DNA of 64,000 nt from contig CANQHZ010000006.1 of the NCBI GenBank assembly GCA_947623805.1, positions 1-64,000 of the forward strand, in the 5' to 3' direction. The DNA comes from an uncultured Lachnospiraceae bacterium (GTDB lineage: Bacteria; Bacillota; Clostridia; Lachnospirales; Lachnospiraceae). This document shows positions 1 to 9,575 of this stretch, in pieces. The translations under genes and the position numbers were made by a program. Position 1 is the stretch's first letter. Every line of letters starts with the position of its first letter. The notes under the pieces were generated by a model, which saw only the letters and a list, made by a program, of their open reading frames with translations, had not been told where the DNA came from and did not search any database.

Positions 1-7
1 GGGGGGG
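1..7. repeat. G/C homopolymer tract (at least 7 G on + strand), truncated by window edge
   Basis: Window begins ggggggg; lies within the open reading frame of the methyltransferase at 1..794 (coding strand C-tract). Confidence 0.8.
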
Positions 8-794
8 TATCTTCTATTTCTTCTATTTTTTCGTATATTCTTTGAATCGGATATTCTATGTCTTTAATATTCCTTAATTTCGCAATACACCATATATATC
101 CATCCAAAAAGTCTTTAACGTTTGCTAATCTGCTTAAATATTTCCTAAGCTGTTTTTGTTTTTGAAACCATTCCTGACCATTTTCATATACTTCAAAAAG
201 CCTTAAATCTTCAGTATAATAAATATTACGCACATCTTGACTTTCATCCATTCGCAGCTCAGCATTTAAACATATCACCTCAAATCCGTTTAAACGATAA
301 AAATCAGAAAAAAAAGCAGGCGAAAAGCTATAAAAGCCATGCTCTATCTGATTCAATAACGGAGATATTTGGATTACAACACCATTTTCTTTTACCATCA
401 ATGATATGTTTTTCATAGCTAATGCAACATCATAAACATGCTCCAGTGTTCCTCCATTTAAGACATAATCAAATCTATGCTTTACATCATCAGGTATTTC
501 ATCGTTTAGATTAAAAATAATATCTGCCCCGTCTCCCATAGTATAATCAACTGCATGTACTTCACTTAGTCCAAACATTTTGAAAAAAAGATATGTATCA
601 ATTGGAGTAGTGTCTCTTATTTTATCTAAAATACTTTTATCTATTTCAAATTCAAATTCATTAACAATTTTCAAAAAATATTTCCATTCAATATTTATAT
701 TTTGCCGCCCGACCATACACAATGTTTTTCCCTCAGTTCCATATCGTTTGAAAATATTAACTACTCTAACTACATCTAATGTACATAATCCCAT
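1..794 (-). CDS. SAM-dependent methyltransferase-like protein, 3' end truncated by window edge
   Basis: Manual reverse-strand translation from ATG at 794 (MGLCTLDVVRVVNIFKRYGTEGKTLCMVGRQ...DYTMGDGADIIFNLNDEIPDDVKHRFDYVLNGGTLEHVYDVALAMKNISLMVKENGVVIQISPLLNQIEHGFYSFSPAFFSDFYRLNGFEV) is open to the window edge; GGAGG RBS just upstream; methyltransferase-like 'FDYVLNGGTLEHV...' pattern. Confidence 0.75.
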   Translation of the reverse strand, partial: MGLCTLDVVRVVNIFKRYGTEGKTLCMVGRQNINIEWKYFLKIVNEFEFEIDKSILDKIRDTTPIDTYLFFKMFGLSEVHAVDYTMGDGADIIFNLNDEIPDDVKHRFDYVLNGGTLEHVYDVALAMKNISLMVKENGVVIQISPLLNQIEHGFYSFSPAFFSDFYRLNGFEVICLNAELRMDESQDVRNIYYTEDLRLFEVYENGQEWFQKQKQLRKYLSRLANVKDFLDGYIWCIAKLRNIKDIEYPIQRIYEKIEEIEDTP

Positions 795-798
795 TAGT

Positions 799-2237
799 TT
801 ATTTCCTCCCCAAAGCATGTGCAGCCTTTGTTTTATAGTATCCATCATCCAAATGATAGCAGAAACACTCTTTGCAATACTCACTTGGATATATATTTGA
901 CAATAAATTTCTTCTTATTTTTACCAATTCTTCACTATTCCACGCATCCATCAGACTGTCATAATCCAACAGGTACCCCAATGATTTTATATCGCCTTTT
1001 ACAACTGCTTTACAAGCCATCGGCACCATATTGGTATGTTTCTTATCATGATTGCACCCTCTAGTCGGCCAAGTCTGAAATTTTGTCCAAAAAACATTGC
1101 ACATATGATCTATACTATCTGCCGGCTTCGGTATTGATACATTTATATTTCTTTTTTCTCCATACTCTTTTACCTTTGTCAGTTCCGACATAATGTGCGT
1201 ATCTGTTGAAACATATACATTATCTGATGATGTAAATTCAGAATAATCATAAGAATTTAAATTTCCAATAATTAATTCATAATTCTTTATTTTATATTTT
1301 TCACACTCGTCAATTATATTAGAAAGATTTTGATAATTTTTTCTTGTAATGATGAGAAAAAGCTTTAACTTAATTTCTTCCTGCGATAGTTTTCTTAAGC
1401 AATTCATTAAATATTCATAATTACTTCCCACTTTAATTTTTTCATGAATTTCTTTTGAACTGCCGCATATATCAGTAGTAATATAATCTATATATTCTTT
1501 TCTTTTAATTATTTCATCTATATAATTCTTTTTTTCGAAAAGCGCTTCATAAAACTCTGTCTGTAGTGATACCCCCCCCTAGTATCACATACATAATCTA
1601 TCATTTTTAATATATCCGGATTTACAAATGGCTCACCCGTCCCACAGATATGTATATGACTTACTTCAGCCTCATTAGCCATATCAACCATTTTCGTAAA
1701 ATCATAATAGCTTAACATAAATGGAATGTTATAAACTTCGCTATTTCCCTTTGCTTGTTCTCCATGATATGAACAAAAAAGACACTTATTAGGGCATCCA
1801 GATGTCACTCCTATTGTTACCCCGTCAGGCGGATAGTGCAATCTATCTTTTTTACAATATTCTCTGTCACGTATTTTTATTTTTTTATAATAGTCTAGTT
1901 CTATTACCCTGCCTTTATTTTCAATATATTTAATAAAGTCAAAATCATTATCATAAAAAGAAGCCCCAAGAATGATTTTTTCATCTTGTATTCCTGATTT
2001 TTTTAATTTTTCATATATTTCTTCCCAGTAAACTACTGAAATTATAATATAATCCCAATTACTCTCTAATATATCACTCACTTTATATATTTGCTTTCCA
2101 TCTATCGTTTTATTTCCATCACAATTACTCAATAATATTCCCAAGACATTTATTATATCATCATACTTTAATAAATAATTTTTAAGCTTTTTATATTCAT
2201 TACCTGCTCCGTAAACATATACCCTTATTTTATCCAC
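799..2237 (-). CDS. Radical SAM protein with N-terminal Rossmann-like domain, split into two ORFs (1518..2252 and 799..1431) by a G8 tract at 1572-1579; continuous if one G is added
   Basis: CPNKCLFC (CX3CX2C) radical SAM motif in the N-terminal ORF and Cys-rich CKECFCYH tail in the second ORF; adding one G gives CDTRGGVSLQTEFYEALFEKKNYIDEIIKRKEYIDYITTDICGSSKEIHEKIKVGSNYEYLMN... without a stop. GTG start at 2237 preceded by GAGGGGG RBS. Confidence 0.8.
1572..1579 (-). repeat. Homopolymeric G8 tract (C8 on + strand) inside the radical SAM gene
   Basis: gatacccccccctagtatc on the + strand; frame break coincides exactly with the tract. Confidence 0.95.
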
Positions 2238-2248
2238 ATTTATCCCCC

Positions 2249-3396
2249 TCAATTTATTTTAAGAATATTAAAATGCATTTTATATTCTGCCTCAATTTGA
2301 TCAAGGATTTGCTTTATTTCATTTGAATATTTTCTTGAAGCAATCAATATAGGTTCACCTTTATATCCTTTAACAAGATGCCCAAAATCATAAATCTCAT
2401 ATTTACCAATTTTGCCTGTCTTATTAGAATCAACCACATACTTTATACTAACTTTCAATGTTTCCAAATATTTAATAACACGCTTTCCGTCATACCCCCC
2501 CCCAGTATAATTGTTGAATAAATATTTTTTAAATAACCTGGTAAAAAAATATGCTCTCTATCAACACGGTATATATATTCAAATATATCCATATATTTGT
2601 CTATAACTTTCCAAATAGGCATTCCAGCTAAGTATTCTTTAATCGCTTTTACGTCTCCATCTGCCATTCTGCCTAAAAGCCATCTTAACGTTTCATTGTC
2701 TTTTTCCAAGGCGTAAATTTTATTATTTTTTTCATCTATTCTTTGCAGCCATGAATGTGGATGAACTGTATTTACAATTTCTAATTTATCATTATCATTC
2801 TCAAGCATAAAAATAGTTTTGCGGCTTTTACAGCATACAAGCAGATTATTAATCCGATATGACATATGGCCGCCTTGATTCCAAAACTTTCGTTTAAGGC
2901 AGTCACTGACAATATAACCTCTTGCTTCAAATTTTTCTTTCCAATATGACTGCCATTGCTCATTCACATGATTTGTGCCGCCTTGATACGGAATTGCTGC
3001 TGAAAAAAATATTGTATCTGACGCATTTGTCAATGTATCAATGAATATATCCGCATACTTTTCTTCAATATGCTCTGCAACTTCAAATGAAATTGCAATA
3101 TCATATTTCTCGTTCAGCTTTAACGGATTTTCTAAATTATATGCCATAAAATATTTTGGATTTATTAATAGTTTGTCACGTTCCACATAGTCGCCATCTA
3201 TTCCTAATACTTTTATGTTTTCATCTACTGCTAAACATGCCCTAAGAAAAATCCCCTGCCCACACCCTGCATCTAAAACGCTTAAAGGAGACAATTTTTC
3301 TACGATATACGGCATAATCAAGTTTGCTATTTCTGTATTGCCTTTTTTCATGTTTTCATAAAACGCCCCTGAATAAGCAATCACATGCTCAGACAT
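2249..3396 (-). CDS. SAM-dependent methyltransferase with C-terminal glycine-rich Rossmann-like extension; currently terminates early (ORF 2455..3396) because of a G9 tract, fused with ORF 2249..2467 if one G is added
   Basis: LDAGCGQGIFLRACL motif I; NLENPLKLNEKYDIAISFEVAEHIE. With G10 the frame reads IILGGGYDGKRVIKYLETLKVSIKYVV...NILKIN*, merging both ORFs (1149 nt, divisible by 3). Confidence 0.8.
2495..2503 (-). repeat. Homopolymeric G9 tract (C9 on + strand) inside the methyltransferase gene
   Basis: catacccccccccagtataa on the + strand. Confidence 0.95.
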
Positions 3397-3399
3397 ATA

Positions 3400-5106
3400 T
3401 TAATGAATCTCCTTCCATATCTCATATCTATCATCTTCTTCAATCTTCCAATAATACTTCGGAAAACTAAATCCTTTCTTTTCTTTATATAAAATTGAAT
3501 TGGGTATTATCCCCTTATATGCATTTTTTAATAAACCTTTTAATTCTCCATGCGGACATCTATCTTCTTGTGACAATCCAAAAGAAAACTCGATTATTTT
3601 TTTTGACAGTAAAGGTACTCTAGTCTCTATTGAATTTTGCATTGCTGTTCTATCAACTTTCATCAATATATCTGCGGGAAGATACGTTTTAAAATCAATG
3701 TACTGCGCCCTGGTAATCGGCGGCAAATCAGGACAGTAATATTTTCTATAGTACCAAAAATCATCATATGAAATATCAATGCCTAGTCCCTTTATATATT
3801 TCTTCTTTTCCGCTCTTGTCTTTCCATATGCCATCTCAGCCCATAAAGATACCGCATCTAAAAATTCTTCCATCCAAACTCTATGAGGCAGATATTTTTT
3901 TAAAACTTTAGTGTACAAATCGCAAAGAAGGCTCCATGATCTTCTTGAGCCTGCTTTTTGTTCAAATTCCCGATACCTTGTGTATCCCCCAAACACTTCA
4001 TCCCCGCCATCGCCTGTTAAAATAACAGGCACCTTATTCTCACTGGCAATCTTAGAAATCATATATGTCGGAAAACAGGATGTATCTGCAAATGGTTCAT
4101 CAAACCAATCAGCTATATTCTTTTTTAATGCATATAACTGATTTCTGTCAAATTTTCCATATGTAATCGGAAAATTATATAAATCTGCCAGCTTTTGAGC
4201 ATATGAAGTTTCATCGTAATTATTATATTGCGGATTATCTATCTTAAATCCCATGCTAAATGCATGCACTTTAGATGTTTTCCTATATATTTCTGCTGAA
4301 ATGATACTTGAATCTATACCACCGCTCAAAAATGTTCCCACCGGTACGTCTGAATCCAGTTGTTCTTCTACAGCCGTTCCTATGAGTTCTCTTATCTTTT
4401 CTTCGTTTTCATTATCTTTATTTGGAGCTAATGTATCATTTATATATAGCTCCCAATATTTTACTACTTTTATTTTTTTATTCTTTAAGTCATATGTAAG
4501 ATAATGTGCCGGCAGCAATTTATATACATTTTTATATAAGGTCTTCGGTTCAGGAATATATCTATATGTAAAATAATCATAAATTGCAGAATTATCTCTC
4601 AAAAATACATTTTCACCATATAATGCTGTAATTGCCTTTAACTCCGATGCGTATGTAAAATCTCTTCCATTCCAACAATAATACATCGGTTTTATCCCTG
4701 CTCTATCCCTGAATAATTTTATTTTTTGTTCATTTCCGTCATATATAGCAATAGCAAACATACCATCTATTTTTTTTACAAAATTATTTCCATATTCCAA
4801 ATATGCGTTTAATATCACTTCCGTATCGCACGTTGTATTGAATCTATATCCTCTCTTAATTAATTCTCTCTTTAGTCTTTCATATCCATAAATTTCTCCG
4901 TTATATGTAATCCATATATTTTGATCTAATGCTTTCATTGGCTGCATAGCTTTTATCGATAAATCTCTTATTGATAATCTAACAAATGCAAGATTGCATT
5001 TATCTAATCGCTCTATACGCCAACCATCAGGTCCTCTATGTTTTATCGCCTTTATAGCTTTTTCAATATTACCTTTCTTATAAGTAGTTCCTAGAATACC
5101 GCACAT
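3400..5106 (-). CDS. Asparagine synthase (glutamine-hydrolysing)-like class II amidotransferase
   Basis: N-terminal MCGILG catalytic Cys; IKHRGPDG; GTFLSGGIDSSIISA PP-loop; TGDGGDEVFGGYTRY. Confidence 0.92.
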   Translation of the reverse strand: MCGILGTTYKKGNIEKAIKAIKHRGPDGWRIERLDKCNLAFVRLSIRDLSIKAMQPMKALDQNIWITYNGEIYGYERLKRELIKRGYRFNTTCDTEVILNAYLEYGNNFVKKIDGMFAIAIYDGNEQKIKLFRDRAGIKPMYYCWNGRDFTYASELKAITALYGENVFLRDNSAIYDYFTYRYIPEPKTLYKNVYKLLPAHYLTYDLKNKKIKVVKYWELYINDTLAPNKDNENEEKIRELIGTAVEEQLDSDVPVGTFLSGGIDSSIISAEIYRKTSKVHAFSMGFKIDNPQYNNYDETSYAQKLADLYNFPITYGKFDRNQLYALKKNIADWFDEPFADTSCFPTYMISKIASENKVPVILTGDGGDEVFGGYTRYREFEQKAGSRRSWSLLCDLYTKVLKKYLPHRVWMEEFLDAVSLWAEMAYGKTRAEKKKYIKGLGIDISYDDFWYYRKYYCPDLPPITRAQYIDFKTYLPADILMKVDRTAMQNSIETRVPLLSKKIIEFSFGLSQEDRCPHGELKGLLKNAYKGIIPNSILYKEKKGFSFPKYYWKIEEDDRYEIWKEIH

Positions 5107-5154
5107 ATTCTACCCCCATAAAGTATTTTTAGCTTATGTAAAAATATTCGCTCA

Positions 5155-7557
5155 TTAAATGTCCATAACATAGTCTTCCAAGGTGTAATCTCCTTCTATA
5201 ACAATTTCTTTATTATAAAAACTATTACCAATCTTACTCCTCATTTGTTCTTCATACTTTGCTGACATTTTCCACTTATTAAATATTACATTCCCTGTAT
5301 TTTTTTCTATAGCTATATACATATTTCCGAATCTTGGAATAGCTATAAATACTTTTTCAGATTCTGCAACATCACTAAAATTTATTTTAGATGAGGCATT
5401 TTTACCATACGATTCATATTCGTTTGGAAAAGGTACTAGCTCAATTTCCCTTGAATCTATGTTTATACATTTTATTGCATTATCATATTGTGGTATAAGA
5501 AATATGTTTTTACCTGCTGCTAATGCAAAAGAATATTCTTCTGGAAACGAAAATAACTTTTCAATAAAAAAACACTCATTATATGATAACTTAATTAATA
5601 CAATTTCATTTTGACCTGTTAATACATAATACTTGTTTTCTATTTCAAAAATGTCCTTATACCCATATGCAAAATACTCATTATCCGAAATAATCCAATT
5701 ATATTGCATTGTTTTCATATCAAAATGCAATATTTTATTGTCATATCTGCTCGGCAGCCAAATATGATTTTCATATCTAATTAATCTTTTAGTAAAATAT
5801 GGCATTTTATTTTTTAACACATCATTAATTTTAATTTTGAATATTTCTTTTGAATTGATATCAAATATCTCTATTCTTTCTCCTGCAAGAGGAAATCTAA
5901 ACACTTTATCATTCATTATCTCACTTGCATAACATTCACACCATACTGCCCTTTTTATTAAGCTTATGTCATAGTCAACATCTTTACTGCTTATATTAAC
6001 TTTAACCATATTTTGATTCATTCCATTAAATACATAAACATCATTTCCAACGTTTGTCATACTATAATAAGCTCTATATTTATCGCCTTTTAGTTTTATA
6101 CACACATTAATCTTTCCATCTTTTATATTTATAATATATATTTCGTTTTTAACTGCATCCAATAACCACAAATCGTTTCCTATAATAACAGGTGTATCCA
6201 TATTTGATGCAAAAAAATTCAAAGGATTTTGTATCAAAACCTTTTTCCCTGTCTTCTTATACATCTGCACCACGCTGCTCCTGTCTCCATAATACGCATC
6301 ACTAATCACCACAGCCCTGTCCACATCGGCCGTATCATCATATATACCCCAGCCTTCAGCCTTGTACTCCTCAACAATCTTCTCATACTCTTCCCAAAGC
6401 TTAGGTCTCATAGCTGCCACTGTACTTTTTATCAACGGATGCGGTCTCCATAACAGCGCCACTTCATCCTCATATTCCCTAAACACCCCAAACACCGATT
6501 TCATCTTCTCCAGCATCTTCTCATTATGCTCCAACAATGCCCCAACACTTGTATTATAAAAAATTATCTTCTTCCTACTCCCATCAGGCTTTAAGATTAT
6601 CCTCATCCACTCCTCAGGAATTTCAAAATCTTCTCTCTTTACACTCGCCACCTTATCCAACTTAGGCGACCCCAGCCCCAGTATCTTCTCCTCCCAGACT
6701 TTCCTGCTCTCCTCTCCATACATCTCAGAAAGTACCTTCACATACACCTTCTTCATATCCTCCGACTGCACAATCACCCTGTCAGCATTCACCACACCAG
6801 GCACCGTACAAAAATGCGCCATTCTCTTTATCGCCGCATCATCATCAGGTGAAATCTCTCCCAATACAAAATAAGGTATATAAACAAGCTTATCCGCATA
6901 CTTCCTCAAATTCTCCGTATAAAAAAACGGCTCCACGCTCGTCACGAGATTATAATTATCATATGGATTATGGAAGAAAACAATATCAGGATGCCTCTCC
7001 TCAAAGTTATACTCCCTATAATCCACTACAGGCACATCTTTCGGATATTCATCTATCTCATAATGCCACTCTTTCAAGCTCCCGTCAGGGTTCTTATCAT
7101 AATATGGTATAGGTATGACATACGCATTACATTCAGGGTCAGCATCAGCCGCCCGCCAAACACTTTCAAGACTGTCCCACATAGATGCCTTGTACGGTAT
7201 AAACACCACCTCTTTTTTTACCACGATGTCATTAGCCACACTGTTTGACACTCTCACTATCTGCTGCCTCAAAGTCTTATAAACCTTATTGGCGCTTACA
7301 GCCTCACCGTTTGAGAGCTTATCATAAATCTGATACGCCATCTCGCAGTATTCTTCAAGCATAGACACAGATTTAAGGCCATCTCCCTCAGACTTTTCTA
7401 TCATAGTCCCAAGTTCGATCGCCTTTTCCTGACAATCCGCCAACAGCATAAGGGCGCTCTGAATATCCTGTTTTTCAATGTCATTCCTTATCTGGTCATG
7501 CGCCCGCTCCAGCAGCTTTATTAAATTCTTAGCCAGTTCCTTCTGTGCTTTCCGCAT
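5155..7557 (-). CDS. CDP-glycerol glycerophosphotransferase-like protein with propeller-like C-terminal half
   Basis: N-terminal half: EVVFIPYKASMWDSLESVWRAA...FFHNPYDNYN...LLWRPHPL...SDAYYGDRSSVVQMY (CDP-glycerol transferase/GT-B-like); C-terminal half has repeated beta-rich aromatic segments. Confidence 0.75.
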   Translation of the reverse strand: MRKAQKELAKNLIKLLERAHDQIRNDIEKQDIQSALMLLADCQEKAIELGTMIEKSEGDGLKSVSMLEEYCEMAYQIYDKLSNGEAVSANKVYKTLRQQIVRVSNSVANDIVVKKEVVFIPYKASMWDSLESVWRAADADPECNAYVIPIPYYDKNPDGSLKEWHYEIDEYPKDVPVVDYREYNFEERHPDIVFFHNPYDNYNLVTSVEPFFYTENLRKYADKLVYIPYFVLGEISPDDDAAIKRMAHFCTVPGVVNADRVIVQSEDMKKVYVKVLSEMYGEESRKVWEEKILGLGSPKLDKVASVKREDFEIPEEWMRIILKPDGSRKKIIFYNTSVGALLEHNEKMLEKMKSVFGVFREYEDEVALLWRPHPLIKSTVAAMRPKLWEEYEKIVEEYKAEGWGIYDDTADVDRAVVISDAYYGDRSSVVQMYKKTGKKVLIQNPLNFFASNMDTPVIIGNDLWLLDAVKNEIYIINIKDGKINVCIKLKGDKYRAYYSMTNVGNDVYVFNGMNQNMVKVNISSKDVDYDISLIKRAVWCECYASEIMNDKVFRFPLAGERIEIFDINSKEIFKIKINDVLKNKMPYFTKRLIRYENHIWLPSRYDNKILHFDMKTMQYNWIISDNEYFAYGYKDIFEIENKYYVLTGQNEIVLIKLSYNECFFIEKLFSFPEEYSFALAAGKNIFLIPQYDNAIKCINIDSREIELVPFPNEYESYGKNASSKINFSDVAESEKVFIAIPRFGNMYIAIEKNTGNVIFNKWKMSAKYEEQMRSKIGNSFYNKEIVIEGDYTLEDYVMDI

Positions 7558-7819
7558 AATTTTCCCTCAATACTTTAATAAATTCAATTTCTATATCGGC
7601 AAAAATCTGATAAATTTAATACTATTTTACAAAAAACTCAAAATGAAGTCAATCCTATATTTTTCATATTTATTTTTTCCAGCGTTTCTATCACGACAAC
7701 CAAAAGTAGAAACAAGTAATACAGGTTTCACCACCTGCTTATTCGGCATGGGAATAAAAGTCAACACAAAAAATGACAGCACTGTCATACAGCACTGTCA
7801 TTCCACATCTATATTCATT

Positions 7820-9502
7820 TCAAACCTTAAAGCAACTCCCGCCTACAAACTCCCTGACAATTGAATTCATCGGCAGCGCCTCCGTGCTGACGCCCAGAAA
7901 ATAGCTCAGAAATTTAAGCAGTCTTACCGCCTCAAAGTATTCAGGCTCATTCGGTCCGATATTGTAGAGCAGCGGCTCCGCAAACTGCTTAAGCACGGCA
8001 AGCTCATATATCAGCGCCGAATTGAACAAAGCATCCGCGCTCTCCTGGAACGGGAATATGTTTTCCGTCTCGCCCTTGCGCACTGACGGCCACATCTGTA
8101 TGGTACGCTTTGCGGTCGCGCCGCGTGTCCTCGCGTCGCGCACAAGTCGGCGCAGGAGCCTTCCGTCCGTGGTCGGTATGCGGTTATGTTCGTCAATGTT
8201 CAGCGTGGTGAGCGCGCTGATGTATATTTTATATTTGCTCTCTGCGGGCAGTGCATATGACATCTTATCGTTGAGTCCATGTATTCCCTCTATGACTAAC
8301 ACATCGTCAGGCCCCAGCTGCTTGAAATTACCCTTAAACTCACGCTTGCCAGTCACAAAGTTAAATGTAGGCAGCTCCACTCTCTTACCCGCCAGCAAAT
8401 CACACATATCCGTGTTGAACTTTTCTACGTCAATAGCCTCAAGGCACTCAAAATCGTAATCGCCATTTGGCTGCCGCGGCGTTTTCTCACGGTCCACAAA
8501 GTAGTCGTCCACAGGTATCGGATGCGGCACTAAACCATGTGTTCTAAGCTGCACTGAAAGCCTGTGTGAAAATGTCGTTTTCCCGGAAGAAGACGGTCCC
8601 GCAATCATGACAAATTTTACGCCGCCACGCGATACTATATCCGATGCAATCTCGCTTATGCGCCTTTCCTGCAGCGCCTCCTGCACAAGCACCAGCTCGT
8701 TGAACTTGCCCAGCCTTATTTGGTCGTTTAAGTCCGCCACTGTATCAATGCCAAGCTTTATGCCCCAGTCGGACGCAATTTCCATAGATTTGAAAAGCTT
8801 GGGCAGCGGTTTAAATTCATCTATGGTTTCCGGCGTATCTCTGTACGGCAATATCAGCATAAAGCCGTCCTCATATTTTTTCAGGTCAAAATATTTCACA
8901 TACCCCGTGCTCGGCAGCATATAGCCATAATAGTAATCATAATATCCGTCAAGGTTGTAGACATTGACCGTCGAGCTGCCCCTGTACTTAAAAAGCTTTA
9001 CTTTATCGTACATTTTCTGGCTCTCAAAAAGCTCATTCGCCTCATCTATGGACATGCTTTTCTTGATAATCAAAATGTCCTTGTCCACATACTCCTGCAT
9101 TTTCGTCTTTACCTTTTCGATAAGCTCATCCGTGACTTCAAAATCTCCTGTTTTCGAGCAATAATAGCCGTTTCCGATTGAAAACTCCATCTTAATCTTT
9201 TCAACCTTATCCGCACCTACCACCTCACTTATCGCTTTCATCAATATGAGCGTAGCCGTGCGGTTGTACGTCTTTGCGCCGGTATCGTCCGACAAGGTTA
9301 AAAATTCCACAGTGCAGTCTCTGTCAACCTTCTTGAAAAGCTCCATTATCTTGCCGTTTCTCACGGCAAGCGCTATCTGATGCTTATATTCTTTCTGATA
9401 AATGCCCGCCAATTCGCCAAAGGTAACTCCTACGGGAAATTCCCTCGTCTTCCCCTTAAACGTCACTTGATAGCTTTTTCTCCTATTACCATTCAAATCC
9501 AT
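7820..9502 (-). CDS. Nucleoside kinase (uridine kinase-like) with N-terminal TGS/threonyl-tRNA synthetase-like region
   Basis: VMIAGPSSSGKTTFSHRLSVQLRTHGLVPHPIPVDDYFVDREKTP P-loop kinase motif; TGS-like N-terminus. Confidence 0.88.
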   Translation of the reverse strand: MDLNGNRRKSYQVTFKGKTREFPVGVTFGELAGIYQKEYKHQIALAVRNGKIMELFKKVDRDCTVEFLTLSDDTGAKTYNRTATLILMKAISEVVGADKVEKIKMEFSIGNGYYCSKTGDFEVTDELIEKVKTKMQEYVDKDILIIKKSMSIDEANELFESQKMYDKVKLFKYRGSSTVNVYNLDGYYDYYYGYMLPSTGYVKYFDLKKYEDGFMLILPYRDTPETIDEFKPLPKLFKSMEIASDWGIKLGIDTVADLNDQIRLGKFNELVLVQEALQERRISEIASDIVSRGGVKFVMIAGPSSSGKTTFSHRLSVQLRTHGLVPHPIPVDDYFVDREKTPRQPNGDYDFECLEAIDVEKFNTDMCDLLAGKRVELPTFNFVTGKREFKGNFKQLGPDDVLVIEGIHGLNDKMSYALPAESKYKIYISALTTLNIDEHNRIPTTDGRLLRRLVRDARTRGATAKRTIQMWPSVRKGETENIFPFQESADALFNSALIYELAVLKQFAEPLLYNIGPNEPEYFEAVRLLKFLSYFLGVSTEALPMNSIVREFVGGSCFKV

Positions 9503-9575
9503 TTTGCCGGTACTCCTTTATTTATTATTTTGTATATGCAAAGACATATTTGATAATGTCCTGCAGCCGCCCATA

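Noticed and set aside
580-900. ORF 580..900 (+) and many similar short plus-strand ORFs opposite minus-strand genes
   Set aside because: Antisense to well-supported coding genes, low-complexity translations, no recognisable motifs; treated as shadow ORFs.
2249-2467. Stand-alone 72-aa protein METLKVSIKYVV...
   Set aside because: Better explained as the C-terminus of the methyltransferase displaced by the G9 tract.
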